Virus record (IMG/VR): IMGVR_UViG_3300042900_000549
Location: 1 to 64,000 of that record
DNA length: 64,000 bases
Source: a virus
Direction: 5' to 3' (one strand)
The notes below the pieces were generated by a model. The model was not told the DNA's origin and did no database searches. It was given only the letters and a program-made list of their open reading frames with translations. Positions 1 to 8,538 of the stretch are shown in pieces. Position 1 is the stretch's first letter. The number at the start of each line of letters is the position of its first letter. Made by a program: the position numbers and the translations under genes.

Positions 1-924
1 TACCTACATAAAGCAATAAAATCTCTCAATCAACTTCGGATGATTGAAGATTCTTTGGTAATTTATCGTATATCAAGAGCACCAGAACGTAGAATTTTCT
101 ATATTGATGTGGGTAATTTACCTAAAGTAAAAGCAGAACAATATCTCCGTGATGTTATGATGCGATATCGTAATAAACTTGTATATGATGCAAATACCGG
201 TGAAATACGTGATGATAAGAAATTTATGAGTATGATGGAAGATTTTTGGTTGCCACGTAGAGAAGGTGGACGTGGAACTGAAATCACTACACTTCCGGGC
301 GGACAAAATCTTGGAGAAATTACTGATATTAAGTATTTTCAAGAAAAACTCTACCGTTCACTAAATGTTCCGCCAACAAGAATAGGTGGAGAAGGTGGGT
401 TTAATCTTGGACGTTCATCTGAAATTTTAAGAGATGAATTAAAATTTACAAAATTTGTTGGGAGATTGAGAAAAAGATTTTCTAATATGTTCAGTGATAT
501 GCTGAGAACTCAATTAATTCTTAAAAATATAATTACTCCAGATGACTGGAAAATTATGAGAGAGCATATTCAATATGATTTCTTATACGATAATCATTTC
601 TCTGAGTTGAAAGAAGCAGAATTAATGACTGAAAGATTGAATATGGCAGCAACAGCAGAACCTTATATTGGTAAATACTATTCACAAGATTATGTAAGAA
701 GGAAAATTCTTCGTCAAACTGATGAAGAAATTGTGGAACAAGATATTTTAATTAAAAAAGAAATAGAAAGTGGTATTATTCCCGATCCAAATGCCCCAAT
801 TGATCCAAATACGGGAATGCCTATGGTGACAGGTGATTCTAGTAATGGATCATCTGGACAAGTTCCTATGGATCCGGGAATAGATGAAAAGAGTATGGAA
901 CCCCCAACAGAAAAAGGAATCTAA
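1..924 (+). CDS. 20: Portal vertex protein gp20 (C-terminal part, cut by window edge)
   Basis: The reading frame is open from base 1, so the first 307 residues seen are the C-terminal part of a longer protein. In T4-like phages gp20 forms the dodecameric portal through which DNA is packaged and to which the neck joins. Visible are the conserved portal stretch starting RISRAPERRIFYIDVGNLP and the segment with FWLPRREGGRGTEI and LPGGQNLGEI, both typical of cyanophage gp20. The last 40 residues are Pro/Gly/Ser-rich and probably flexible. The order 20-67-21-22-23 that follows supports the call. Confidence 0.96.
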   Translation, partial: YLHKAIKSLNQLRMIEDSLVIYRISRAPERRIFYIDVGNLPKVKAEQYLRDVMMRYRNKLVYDANTGEIRDDKKFMSMMEDFWLPRREGGRGTEITTLPGGQNLGEITDIKYFQEKLYRSLNVPPTRIGGEGGFNLGRSSEILRDELKFTKFVGRLRKRFSNMFSDMLRTQLILKNIITPDDWKIMREHIQYDFLYDNHFSELKEAELMTERLNMAATAEPYIGKYYSQDYVRRKILRQTDEEIVEQDILIKKEIESGIIPDPNAPIDPNTGMPMVTGDSSNGSSGQVPMDPGIDEKSMEPPTEKGI

Positions 925-954
925 ATAAAGTATAGTTAATTATTTTTTAAAACT

Positions 955-1110
955 ATGGATGAATTAATGGATATGATTCTGACAGATGAATCGCCGTCAC
1001 AAATTAGTGATAAAATTAAAGATATTTTATTTGCTAAGTCTACAGAAAAAATAGATTCTTTTAGACCAGCAGTTGCTGCGTCATTATTTGATGGTGATGA
1101 AGGGGAATGA
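955..1110 (+). CDS. 67: Small acidic prohead core protein, gp67-like
   Basis: A 51-residue acidic protein (begins MDELMDMILTDESP, ends FDGDEGE) between the portal and the prohead protease, exactly where T4 encodes the core protein gp67. The segment ISDKIKDILFAKSTEKID would form an amphipathic helix. In T4, gp67 is a scaffold-core component degraded by gp21. The call rests on position, size and composition rather than on a diagnostic motif. Confidence 0.65.
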   Translation: MDELMDMILTDESPSQISDKIKDILFAKSTEKIDSFRPAVAASLFDGDEGE

Positions 1111-1145
1111 ATTTTGTTGGAGTTATAATCTAACTTAACTGAACA

Positions 1146-1152
1146 ATAAATA
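1146..1152 (+). promoter_or_regulatory. Late promoter motif ATAAATA
   Basis: A match to the T4-type late promoter core lies 24 nt before the start of the 88-residue gene at 1177. No sigma70-like -35 box sits at the usual distance. Confidence 0.5.
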
Positions 1153-1176
1153 TATAATATAAAACATTGTAAAATA

Positions 1177-1443
1177 ATGCAAAGAACTAAAATAATTGGA
1201 ACTGCAGTTCAAACCCAAACAAGTGCTGGATCCGCTACGAGCATTAGTGCTTCAACTTGCGTTCGTTTATTTAATAATACTGCTGGCGTTTCAACTGTAA
1301 GTATATCAACTTCAGTTGGGGCGGCAACTACCTTGTCATTTGCTATGCCCACAAATTCTGTTGAATTTATAGAAAAACTCCCAACAGATGTAATTTTTAC
1401 ATCTGTTGCTATTCAAGCAAACCAAGTAGGATTTACTAATTAA
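1177..1443 (+). CDS. Conserved small virion protein of unknown function
   Basis: An 88-residue protein rich in Thr, Ser, Ala and Val, with the alternating pattern of beta strands (for example VSTVSISTSVGAATTLSFAM). It sits between gp67 and gp21, where T4 has gp68, but does not look like T4 gp68, which is a charged helical core protein. The late promoter upstream and the location point to a head or virion component. No enzymatic motif is visible. Confidence 0.8.
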   Translation: MQRTKIIGTAVQTQTSAGSATSISASTCVRLFNNTAGVSTVSISTSVGAATTLSFAMPTNSVEFIEKLPTDVIFTSVAIQANQVGFTN

Positions 1444-1447
1444 GGCA

Positions 1448-2095
1448 ATGAAACTAATCACCGAAGAAATAGAAAAAGTTGAAGTTATTACCGAAGGAAC
1501 TGGTAGTAATAAAAGACTTTATATAACAGGACCTTTCTTACAATCAGAATGTGTAAATAGAAATGGTAGAATGTATCCTTTTTCTATTATGGAAAGGGAA
1601 GTAAAGCGTTATAATGAAAACTATATTCAAAAAGGTCGTGCTCTTGGGGAATTGGGACATCCAGAAGGACCTACTGTAAATTTAGATCGGGTTTCTCATA
1701 AAATTGTTTGTCTTGAGCAAAAAGGCAACACTTGGATTGGGAAAGCACAAATTTTATCAACTCCTATGGGTAAAATTGCCGAATCACTTCTTGGTGATGG
1801 CGTTTGTCTTGGAGTTTCCTCTCGTGGTATTGGATCACTAAGAGAGAACAATAAAGGTTACAAAGAAGTTGGTGAGGATTTTATGCTTGCCACCGCTGCT
1901 GACATTGTTGCAGACCCTTCTGCACCTGATGCTTTCGTCTCAGGAATTATGGAAGGTGTTGAGTGGATTTGGAATAATGGTGTTCTTGAGCAAAAAGTTT
2001 CAAGAATACATAAAAGAATTAATACTTTAGTAGATTCTAAACAACTAGAAGAGAACAAATTAAATTTATTCAATGACTTCTTAAATTCATTGTAA
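1448..2095 (+). CDS. 21: Prohead core protease gp21
   Basis: A 215-residue serine protease that matures the prohead by cleaving scaffold, core and capsid proteins after (I/L)-X-E. The family signatures are clear: RNGRMYP near 38-44, ALGELGHPEGP near 65-75 with the catalytic His at 71, GVSSRG at 122-127 with the nucleophilic Ser, and SAPDAF near 158-163. Length is close to T4 gp21. It lies immediately before the scaffold and capsid genes that encode its substrates. Confidence 0.95.
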   Translation: MKLITEEIEKVEVITEGTGSNKRLYITGPFLQSECVNRNGRMYPFSIMEREVKRYNENYIQKGRALGELGHPEGPTVNLDRVSHKIVCLEQKGNTWIGKAQILSTPMGKIAESLLGDGVCLGVSSRGIGSLRENNKGYKEVGEDFMLATAADIVADPSAPDAFVSGIMEGVEWIWNNGVLEQKVSRIHKRINTLVDSKQLEENKLNLFNDFLNSL

Positions 2096-2105
2096 TTTCT
2101 TAAAT

Positions 2106-2113
2106 TATAAATA
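2106..2113 (+). promoter_or_regulatory. Late promoter TATAAATA upstream of gp22
   Basis: An exact match to the T4 late consensus, immediately followed by a second overlapping ATAAATA (2111-2117), 38 nt before the gp22 start. It is the only late box seen before gp22 and gp23, so it may drive both. Confidence 0.75.
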
Positions 2114-2151
2114 AATATAGTTATTAACAAAGGTTAAAACGGAGAGTTCAA

Positions 2152-3354
2152 ATGTCTCGTGGTAAAAACTTACAGGAAATGGAATCAGGCACAAAGAAAT
2201 CCACAACTGCCGTAAATGCTAACGCAAAAGCAGGGGATGCAATGCCTAAACTTGCGTCTGGTGCAGTTGCTGGTCAAACTGGTAGTTGGGAAGATTTAGG
2301 TGGACCTACTCCAGATAATTATACATCGGATGAGAATGGTCCAGCAAAACTTAAGGATGCTGGTTCCGGCCTTAAGCAAGTTAAGGATGTAGTAAATAAA
2401 GGCGCAAAGTCTGCCGATCCTATGAAGGGTCTTAAGAAATCTGATGCCGTAAAGGAAGAAGAAGAATTGGGAGATGAAGATCTTATTTCAGAAGAAGATT
2501 CTGAAGATGAAGATCTAATCTCCGAGGAAGATGAAGATGAAGATGAAAAAGAAGATAAAGGTAAGAAAAAGTCCAAGAAAGATGATGAGGACGAAGAGGA
2601 TGATGATGAAGATGAAATGAAGGAGGAGTTTGATATTGAAGAAGATGTCAATGCTCTACTTCATGGAGAAGATCTCTCAGAAGAATTCCAAGAAAAAGCA
2701 AGGATGATTTTTGAATCTGCTCTTCGTTCAAAAGTTAATGAAATACGTGAGTCACTTGAAGTTCAATATGAAGAGAAACTCATAGAAGAAGTTCTAGTAA
2801 TCAAAGAAGAACTAGAAGAGCGTCTAGACGCTTATCTAGAGTATGTTGCTGAAGAGTGGGTAGATGAAAACACTCTTGCTATTGAGACCGGTCTCAAGGA
2901 AGAACTCACTGAGTCATTCCTTGGTGGTCTCAAGCAACTTTTTGAAGAACATTATGTAGAAATCCCTGAAGAAAAATATGATGTACTTGAGAATATGGTA
3001 GGAAAACTTGATGATATGGAGACTAAACTCAACGAGCAAATTGAAAGAAATATTCAACTCAACAAGCGTCTCTCAGAGTCGGTTGCTGATAGAATCTTTG
3101 ATGAAATTTCTGAAGGTCTTGCGACCACTCAGAAGGAAAAGCTCGCTTCACTTTCCGAAAGTGTAGAGTTTGAGAGTGAGACAGAATATCGTGGAAGACT
3201 AGAGACTTTGAAGGAATCATATTTTCCTTCAAGAGTAGTTTCTTCATCTGCAACAACTGAAACATTATCTGAAGGAGTAAACGTTGCAACTGAGTATCAC
3301 TCAGATTCAATGAATACTTACTTGAGGACTCTTTCAGCAGTTGTAAAACGCTGA
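2152..3354 (+). CDS. 22: Prohead scaffold (core) protein gp22
   Basis: A 400-residue highly acidic, helical protein. Residues about 100-165 are almost entirely Glu, Asp and Lys and include the motif LISEED twice, each containing an (I/L)-X-E gp21-type site. The C-terminal half is coiled-coil-like (EEKLIEEVLVIKEELEERL). In T4 gp22 is the main prohead core protein and is degraded by gp21 during maturation. GGAG lies just before the ATG. Position between gp21 and gp23 is canonical. Confidence 0.93.
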   Translation: MSRGKNLQEMESGTKKSTTAVNANAKAGDAMPKLASGAVAGQTGSWEDLGGPTPDNYTSDENGPAKLKDAGSGLKQVKDVVNKGAKSADPMKGLKKSDAVKEEEELGDEDLISEEDSEDEDLISEEDEDEDEKEDKGKKKSKKDDEDEEDDDEDEMKEEFDIEEDVNALLHGEDLSEEFQEKARMIFESALRSKVNEIRESLEVQYEEKLIEEVLVIKEELEERLDAYLEYVAEEWVDENTLAIETGLKEELTESFLGGLKQLFEEHYVEIPEEKYDVLENMVGKLDDMETKLNEQIERNIQLNKRLSESVADRIFDEISEGLATTQKEKLASLSESVEFESETEYRGRLETLKESYFPSRVVSSSATTETLSEGVNVATEYHSDSMNTYLRTLSAVVKR

Positions 3355-3408
3355 ATTTACTATTTAATCAAACAAAACAATTTCAATTTTTTACAGAGGT
3401 AAAAGGCA

Positions 3409-4821
3409 ATGTTTCAATCAGAAAGATTGCAAGAAAAGTGGGCACCACTTCTGAACTATGAGGGTCTTGATCCAATCAAAGATTCACACAGAAAGGCTGT
3501 AACTGCTGTCTTGCTAGAGAACCAAGAAAAATTTTTAAGAGAGCAAAGTTCTTTCTCTCACGGAGAGTTCCTTACTGAATCTCCAACTATGTCCGCTGGA
3601 ACCGGTGGATTTGGTGGAGACGCCTCTTCGGGTGGACCTGTTGCAGGTTTTGATCCAGTTCTAATTTCACTAATTAGACGCTCAATGCCTAACTTGGTCG
3701 CTTATGACCTCGCTGGCGTTCAACCAATGACCGGACCTACTGGTCTTATCTTTGCTATGCGTTCACGTTACGGCGATCAGCGCACTGGAGATAATGAGAC
3801 CTTCTACAACGAAGTAAATACCGCTTTCTCTGCTCAAAACAGCACTGGCACTGCAACTCAAGGTAATTATACCGGTGCAGCAGATGATGGTGCTTCTGTA
3901 GGTTTCGGTACTACTACTAACCAAAGTGGCGATAATCCAGGTCTTCTTAATCCCAATGGTCAGTTGTCTTATACAACTGGTCAGGGTATGCAAACTGCCG
4001 ATTCTGAGGCACTAGGTCAGGCTGGTGGTCCTCAGTTCAACGAAATGAATTTCTCTATTGAGAAAGTTCTAGTTGAAGCAAAGTCACGCGCCCTGAAAGC
4101 TGAGTACAGTCTTGAACTTGCTCAAGACCTCAAGGCAATTCACGGTCTAAACGCCGAGGCAGAACTTGCGAATATTCTTTCTACTGAAATCCTTGCGGAA
4201 ATCAATAGAGAAGTAATTCGTACCATCTACAAGGTTGCTAAGCCTGGCGCTCAAGCAAACGTAGCAACTGCTGGCGTATTTGACCTTGACGTTGACTCAA
4301 ACGGTCGTTGGAGCGTTGAGAAGTTCAAGGGTCTACTCTTCCAGATTGAGCGTGATGCTAACGCTATCGCCCAACAAACTCGTAGAGGAAAGGGTAATGT
4401 TATTATGTGTTCTGCTGACGTTGCTTCCGCACTAAGCATGGCTGGTGTACTTGATTACACTCCTGCTCTAAATGCAAACCTCAACGTAGATGACACTGGT
4501 AACACCTTTGCTGGTATTCTACTTGGCAAGTTCCGCGTCTATATTGATCCTTATGCTGCGAACGTAAGTTCCAACCAATATTATGTTGTTGGTTATAAGG
4601 GTTCTTCACCTTATGATGCTGGTCTATTCTATTGTCCTTATGTTCCTCTCCAGATGGTTCGCGCCGTTGGTGAGAATAGTTTCCAACCAAAAATTGGATT
4701 TAAGACTCGTTATGGTCTTGTTGCTAATCCATTCGCGGAAGGTTCTGCTCAAGGTCTTGGTAGAATTACTGCAAGTAGCAATACTTACTACCGTCGTGTA
4801 CTTGTTAAAAATCTTATGTGA
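3409..4821 (+). CDS. 23: Major capsid protein gp23
   Basis: A 470-residue major head protein of the HK97 fold. The N-terminal 57 residues are a scaffold-interacting peptide probably removed by gp21 at FLTE/SPTM (after Glu57). The mature N-arm then reads SPTMSAGTGGFGG...GPVAGFDPV. The conserved body segments SLIRRSMPNLVAYDLAGVQPMTGPTG and NEMNFSIEKVLVEAKSR are diagnostic. It is followed by a strong terminator. A second, unrelated gene (31499-31729) carries a copy of the N-arm sequence. Confidence 0.97.
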   Translation: MFQSERLQEKWAPLLNYEGLDPIKDSHRKAVTAVLLENQEKFLREQSSFSHGEFLTESPTMSAGTGGFGGDASSGGPVAGFDPVLISLIRRSMPNLVAYDLAGVQPMTGPTGLIFAMRSRYGDQRTGDNETFYNEVNTAFSAQNSTGTATQGNYTGAADDGASVGFGTTTNQSGDNPGLLNPNGQLSYTTGQGMQTADSEALGQAGGPQFNEMNFSIEKVLVEAKSRALKAEYSLELAQDLKAIHGLNAEAELANILSTEILAEINREVIRTIYKVAKPGAQANVATAGVFDLDVDSNGRWSVEKFKGLLFQIERDANAIAQQTRRGKGNVIMCSADVASALSMAGVLDYTPALNANLNVDDTGNTFAGILLGKFRVYIDPYAANVSSNQYYVVGYKGSSPYDAGLFYCPYVPLQMVRAVGENSFQPKIGFKTRYGLVANPFAEGSAQGLGRITASSNTYYRRVLVKNLM

Positions 4822-4847
4822 GTCTCATTTGAGATTAAACAATACTG

Positions 4848-4871
4848 GGGAGGAGAAATCCTCCCTTTTTT
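4848..4871 (+). terminator. Intrinsic terminator after gp23
   Basis: A 7-bp GC-rich stem GGGAGGA/TCCTCCC closes a GAAA tetraloop and is followed by TTTTTT. It lies 27 nt after the capsid stop codon and ends the head-gene transcript. Confidence 0.93.
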
Positions 4872-4894
4872 ATTGTAAATTTTTAAATTAAGAA

Positions 4895-4901
4895 CTAAAT
4901 A
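4895..4901 (+). promoter_or_regulatory. Possible late promoter CTAAATA
   Basis: A CTAAATA variant of the late box lies 11 nt before gp3, right after the gp23 terminator. The leader would be unusually short. Confidence 0.35.
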
Positions 4902-4912
4902 GTTAAAAAACA

Positions 4913-5473
4913 ATGTTTAAAGGTCAAATAGAAAATAGAAATTTTTTATCCTCAGTAGGATTTAAATTTACTCTCAATAGAGCACCTAAAGTTGCTTTTT
5001 TTTCAAATACTGCTAATATACCATCAATTACTTTAGGTGTAGCAGAGCAACCGAATTATTTAAATAATATTCCAATTCCTGGAGATAAAATGGAATTTGA
5101 AGATTTCACTCTACGATTTCTTGTAGATGAAAATCTTGAAAATTATATGGAAATTCAAAACTGGATGCGAGGTCTTGGATTCCCAGAATCACTCAAAGAA
5201 ATATATGATTGGCAAAATACAAATGAACAATTTGAGCAACCATACAATTCTCAAATGAATCTATACTCGGATGGCACTTTACTTGTTCTAAACAGTAATA
5301 AAAATTTTAATTTCAATATTAAATTCAGTTCAATGTTTCCATATCAATTAAGCACTTTACAGTTTGACGCTACAAATATTGATGAAGAATATTTTACTGC
5401 AGACGTATCATTTAAATATATGATGTATAATATAGTAGATAGAATAGGAAATCCATTAAATCCAACAAAATAA
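4913..5473 (+). CDS. 3: Tail completion and sheath stabilizer protein gp3
   Basis: A 186-residue protein resembling T4 gp3, which caps the tail tube terminus and stabilises the sheath. The match is in the segments NIPSITLGV, EFEDFTLRFLVDENLENYMEIQNWMRG and the strand-rich C-terminus. In cyanophages gp3 normally lies between gp23 and uvsY, as here. It is followed 3 nt later by uvsY. Confidence 0.85.
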   Translation: MFKGQIENRNFLSSVGFKFTLNRAPKVAFFSNTANIPSITLGVAEQPNYLNNIPIPGDKMEFEDFTLRFLVDENLENYMEIQNWMRGLGFPESLKEIYDWQNTNEQFEQPYNSQMNLYSDGTLLVLNSNKNFNFNIKFSSMFPYQLSTLQFDATNIDEEYFTADVSFKYMMYNIVDRIGNPLNPTK

Positions 5474-5476
5474 ATT

Positions 5477-5911
5477 ATGATTGATCTCGAAAAAATACAG
5501 GGAATGTGGGAAAAAGATTCAATAATAGATCCAGATAACTTGCACACAGAATCTTTAAACACTCCGGTACTTCATGCAAAGTATCACGATATGTTTAATA
5601 ATATATTACTTCTTAAGAAGAAAGCAGAACAACAGAAAAGAAATATAAGGCATCAAAAATATGAGTACTACACAGGAAAAGCAGATCCTGATGTTTATGT
5701 GGAAAATCCATTTCCTAAAAAAATAAGAGATAAAGACACCCTTCAAAAATATATGGATGCAGACGAAAGTCTTTCTCAATCATCTCTAAAAGTAGAATAT
5801 TATGATGTAATGTTAAGTTATCTTCAAGATATTCTGAAGATGATTCATAATAGAAACTACCAAATAAAAAATGCAATTGATTTTCAAAAATTTGCAAGTG
5901 GGTTAGGGTGA
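5477..5911 (+). CDS. uvsY: Recombination mediator UvsY
   Basis: A 144-residue, mostly helical protein close in length to T4 UvsY (137). UvsY loads the UvsX recombinase onto gp32-coated single-stranded DNA. Conserved features are the basic helix KKKAEQQKRNIRHQKYEYYTGKADP and the C-terminal segment DILKMIHNRNYQIKNAIDFQKFASG. It is next to uvsW, as in T4. Confidence 0.9.
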   Translation: MIDLEKIQGMWEKDSIIDPDNLHTESLNTPVLHAKYHDMFNNILLLKKKAEQQKRNIRHQKYEYYTGKADPDVYVENPFPKKIRDKDTLQKYMDADESLSQSSLKVEYYDVMLSYLQDILKMIHNRNYQIKNAIDFQKFASGLG

Positions 5912-5915
5912 TACA

Positions 5916-5922
5916 ATAAATA
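5916..5922 (+). promoter_or_regulatory. Late promoter motif ATAAATA before uvsW
   Basis: ATAAATA is 21 nt before the uvsW start and overlaps a -10-like TACAAT (5912-5917). No good -35 box lies at 17 nt, so only the late reading is supported. Confidence 0.5.
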
Positions 5923-5943
5923 CTCATAGAAATTGATTATTCT

Positions 5944-7419
5944 ATGAGTGACGTAGTTATATCTAAAAAGAATGAAGTTTTCATAAAGTTGGAATGCGAT
6001 CCTCATATCTTATATGAATTAGCACCATACTTTAGTTTTACTGTGGAATCGGCAAAGTTTATGCCACAGTATAGAGGAAAGAGGTGGGATGGAGAAATAA
6101 GACTACTAAGTACTGCTACTGGCGAAATATATGCGGGTCTTTTAGATAAGGTTATAGCAAAAATTAAAAATCATGGATATACTTATGAATTTAAGTCTAA
6201 TAAGTATTATGGTGCTCCTTTTGAAATAAATGAAGAAATATCACCAGATGGAGTATCTGGTTATATGAATCATATTTGCAATTTTACGCCATATGATTAT
6301 CAAATCAATGCTGTATATGAATGTTTGAGGTATAATAGAAAAACAATTATATCAGCAACATCTTCAGGTAAATCTTATATGATTTACTCAATTGTAAGAT
6401 ACTATGCAACAAAAGGGTTTAAAACATTAGTTGTATTTCCCACAACATCTTTGATTCATCAAATGTTTAAAGATTGGTCTGAGTATGGGTGGGATCCAGA
6501 AAATCATTGTCATATGATTTATTCAGGTCAAGAAAAGGATACAAATTTACCAATTACTCTTTCAACTTGGCAAAGTATTCATAAGTTAGATAAATCTTTT
6601 TTTGAAAATTATGATTGCGTGATTGTTGATGAATGTCACGGATGTAAAAGTAAAAGTCTTATTGACATTATGAAGAAGTCTCATAATGCAAAGTATCGCT
6701 TCGGATTTACCGGAACACTTTCTAATGGAGGAAAAGACTCACAAACTCACGAGTGGGTTATCTCTGGGTTATTTGGTCCATCATATAAAGCAGTAGGAAC
6801 AAAAGAACTAATTGAAAAGGGAAGGGCATCTGAATTGGATATTCATTGCCTAGTACTAAAGCATAATCCACAAAAATTTGATAAGTATGAGGATGAAATT
6901 CAATTTCTTATTACGAATGAGAAGAGAAACAATTTCATCAAAAATCTTGCTCTTGATATCAAAGGAAATACTCTAATTTTATTTTCAAGAGTAGAAACTC
7001 ATGGACTACCTTTATACGAACTCATAAATAATGGTAGTGATAATAATCGTAAAATATTTTTTGTTCACGGTGGAGTTGATGTTAAAGAACGAGAGCAAGT
7101 AAGGGAGATTACTGAAAGAGAAAACAACGCAATAATCGTTGCTTCTTATGGTGTGTTTAGTACAGGTATTTCAATCAAAAATTTACATAATGTAATTTTT
7201 GCTTCTCCAAGTAAGTCAAGAATTCGTAATTTACAGTCAATCGGTAGAGTTTTAAGAAAAGGAAGTAATAAAGATAAAGCAACTCTTTATGATATTTCTG
7301 ACGATTGTACTTATAATTCAAGAAAAAACTATACATTAAATCACTTTATAGAAAGGATTAAGATTTATACTGAAGAAGATTTTAATTACGAAATAATAAC
7401 AATCAATCTAAAAGAATAA
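5944..7419 (+). CDS. uvsW: RNA-DNA and DNA helicase UvsW
   Basis: A 491-residue SF2 helicase that unwinds R-loops and branched recombination intermediates; in T4 it switches replication from origin- to recombination-dependent. An N-terminal UvsW-type domain (about 1-115, with RGKRWDGEIRLL) precedes the helicase core: Q-like region TPYDYQ, Walker A ATSSGKS at 138-144, DECH box at 229-232, SAT-like GFTGTL near 253, and motif VI QSIGRVLRKG. Full length. Confidence 0.95.
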   Translation: MSDVVISKKNEVFIKLECDPHILYELAPYFSFTVESAKFMPQYRGKRWDGEIRLLSTATGEIYAGLLDKVIAKIKNHGYTYEFKSNKYYGAPFEINEEISPDGVSGYMNHICNFTPYDYQINAVYECLRYNRKTIISATSSGKSYMIYSIVRYYATKGFKTLVVFPTTSLIHQMFKDWSEYGWDPENHCHMIYSGQEKDTNLPITLSTWQSIHKLDKSFFENYDCVIVDECHGCKSKSLIDIMKKSHNAKYRFGFTGTLSNGGKDSQTHEWVISGLFGPSYKAVGTKELIEKGRASELDIHCLVLKHNPQKFDKYEDEIQFLITNEKRNNFIKNLALDIKGNTLILFSRVETHGLPLYELINNGSDNNRKIFFVHGGVDVKEREQVREITERENNAIIVASYGVFSTGISIKNLHNVIFASPSKSRIRNLQSIGRVLRKGSNKDKATLYDISDDCTYNSRKNYTLNHFIERIKIYTEEDFNYEIITINLKE

Positions 7420-7420
7420 T

Positions 7421-7810
7421 ATGGAAGATGACTTTTATGCTTCAATTAAGTTAAAGACTGGAGAAGAGATATTTGCTCGTGTTCTCCCGTGTGATGAAGA
7501 AAATAAAATAACATTAATTGTTACAAATCCAATTATAATTACAAGTGTCAAAGGTCGTGGAGATTCCTCTGGTTACAAAATAGAACCATGGATGAAAACA
7601 ACAACTGAAGATATGTTTATAATTCATATGAATAATGTAATAACTATGACTGAAACAAACGATTTAGAGATAATTATGATACATCAATCATTTGTAAGAA
7701 GAATTGAGGATATGAAAAATAACAGACATAGTGTATCACGTAAAATGGGATACATTGCAAATGTAAATGATGCTAAAGAACTATTAGAAAAGATTTATAA
7801 CAACTCATAG
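7421..7810 (+). CDS. Sm-like (LSm-fold) phage protein, paralogue A
   Basis: A 129-residue protein beginning FYASIKLKTGEEIFARVLP, the pattern of an Sm1 motif (strand, KxGEE, strand). A NPIII segment follows, then KIEPWMKTTTEDMFIIHMNNVITMTE, which would be the closing strands. Two more proteins of the same plan are at 20799 and 21100. Sm/Hfq folds usually bind RNA; that function here is inference. It overlaps nothing and starts one base after the uvsW stop. Confidence 0.7.
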   Translation: MEDDFYASIKLKTGEEIFARVLPCDEENKITLIVTNPIIITSVKGRGDSSGYKIEPWMKTTTEDMFIIHMNNVITMTETNDLEIIMIHQSFVRRIEDMKNNRHSVSRKMGYIANVNDAKELLEKIYNNS

Positions 7811-7811
7811 A

Positions 7812-7842
7812 TATCACTTCGTGATAGTTTCCTTCGGAAACT
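7812..7842 (+). other. Two adjoining perfect hairpins
   Basis: TATCAC-TTC-GTGATA (7812-7826) directly abuts AGTTTCC-TTC-GGAAACT (7826-7842). They start two bases after the stop codon of the Sm-like gene. No T-run follows, so they look more like an mRNA 3'-end or processing structure than an intrinsic terminator. Confidence 0.6.
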
Positions 7843-7941
7843 AATCTTGTTATATAATTATTCTAGTAATATAGAAGCTTTAACTCACTCTCAAAACCCA
7901 CAAGCCTATTATACATACATTCGTATAGGTCTGTCAAGTGG

Positions 7942-7970
7942 TTGTTATTTCAGCAATTACGTGTTATAAT
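7942..7970 (+). promoter_or_regulatory. Early (sigma70-type) promoter upstream of gp55
   Basis: TTGTTA (7942-7947), 17-nt spacer, TATAAT (7965-7970). It lies 26 nt before the gp55 start, in a 186-nt gap with no gene. Confidence 0.75.
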
Positions 7971-7996
7971 ATCTACATAATAAATTAGAAATACTT

Positions 7997-8536
7997 ATGA
8001 TTTCAACTGAAGTAATGGCAAAGAGAAAAAGGTCTGTTCATTATGTGAACAATAAAGAATTTTTAGAAGCACTCATTGTTTATAAAAAGAAATTAAGGGA
8101 CGCAGCAGAAAAAGAAATACCCAATATTACTGATGATGAATTAAAAAAATGGGTTAGTCCAAATAGACCTCCAATTCCAAATTATATTGGTGAATGTATT
8201 CTTAAAATTGCTACGCACCTATCCTTTAAACCTAATTTTGTAAATTATATGTTTAAAGATGACATGATTTCCGATGGCATCGAAAATTGCATTCAATATC
8301 TTCATAACTTTAATCCAGAGAAATCTCAAAATCCTTTTGCATACTTTACTCAAATTATTCACTTTGCATTTCTTCGTCGTATTCAAAAAGAAAAACGTCA
8401 ATTAGAAATCAAAAATAAAATTTTAGAAAGAACTGGGTTTGATGAAGTCTTTACAGATGATAATCATATTGACGGTACAAACTATTCGGATTATAATTCT
8501 ATTAAAGATAATGTACATATCCGAATGAATTCTTGA
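7997..8536 (+). CDS. 55: Late transcription sigma factor gp55
   Basis: A 179-residue homologue of the T4 late sigma factor, which directs host RNA polymerase to TATAAATA promoters. Family segments: VHYVNNKEFLEALIVYKKKL near 15-34, DDMISDGIENCIQYLHNFNPEKSQNPFAYFTQI (sigma region-2-like helix) and FLRRIQKEKRQ. It has its own early promoter, as expected since it must be made before late genes. An internal ATG at 8015 could be the true start; neither has a clear ribosome site. Confidence 0.92.
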   Translation: MISTEVMAKRKRSVHYVNNKEFLEALIVYKKKLRDAAEKEIPNITDDELKKWVSPNRPPIPNYIGECILKIATHLSFKPNFVNYMFKDDMISDGIENCIQYLHNFNPEKSQNPFAYFTQIIHFAFLRRIQKEKRQLEIKNKILERTGFDEVFTDDNHIDGTNYSDYNSIKDNVHIRMNS

Positions 8537-8538
8537 AT

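Noticed and set aside
2319-2651. Ser-rich open frame on the minus strand
   Set aside because: It is the antisense image of the Glu/Asp-rich part of gp22; no promoter or ribosome site.
3355-3408. Late promoter before gp23
   Set aside because: No ATAAATA or CTAAATA match was found in this gap; gp23 is probably read from the gp22 promoter.
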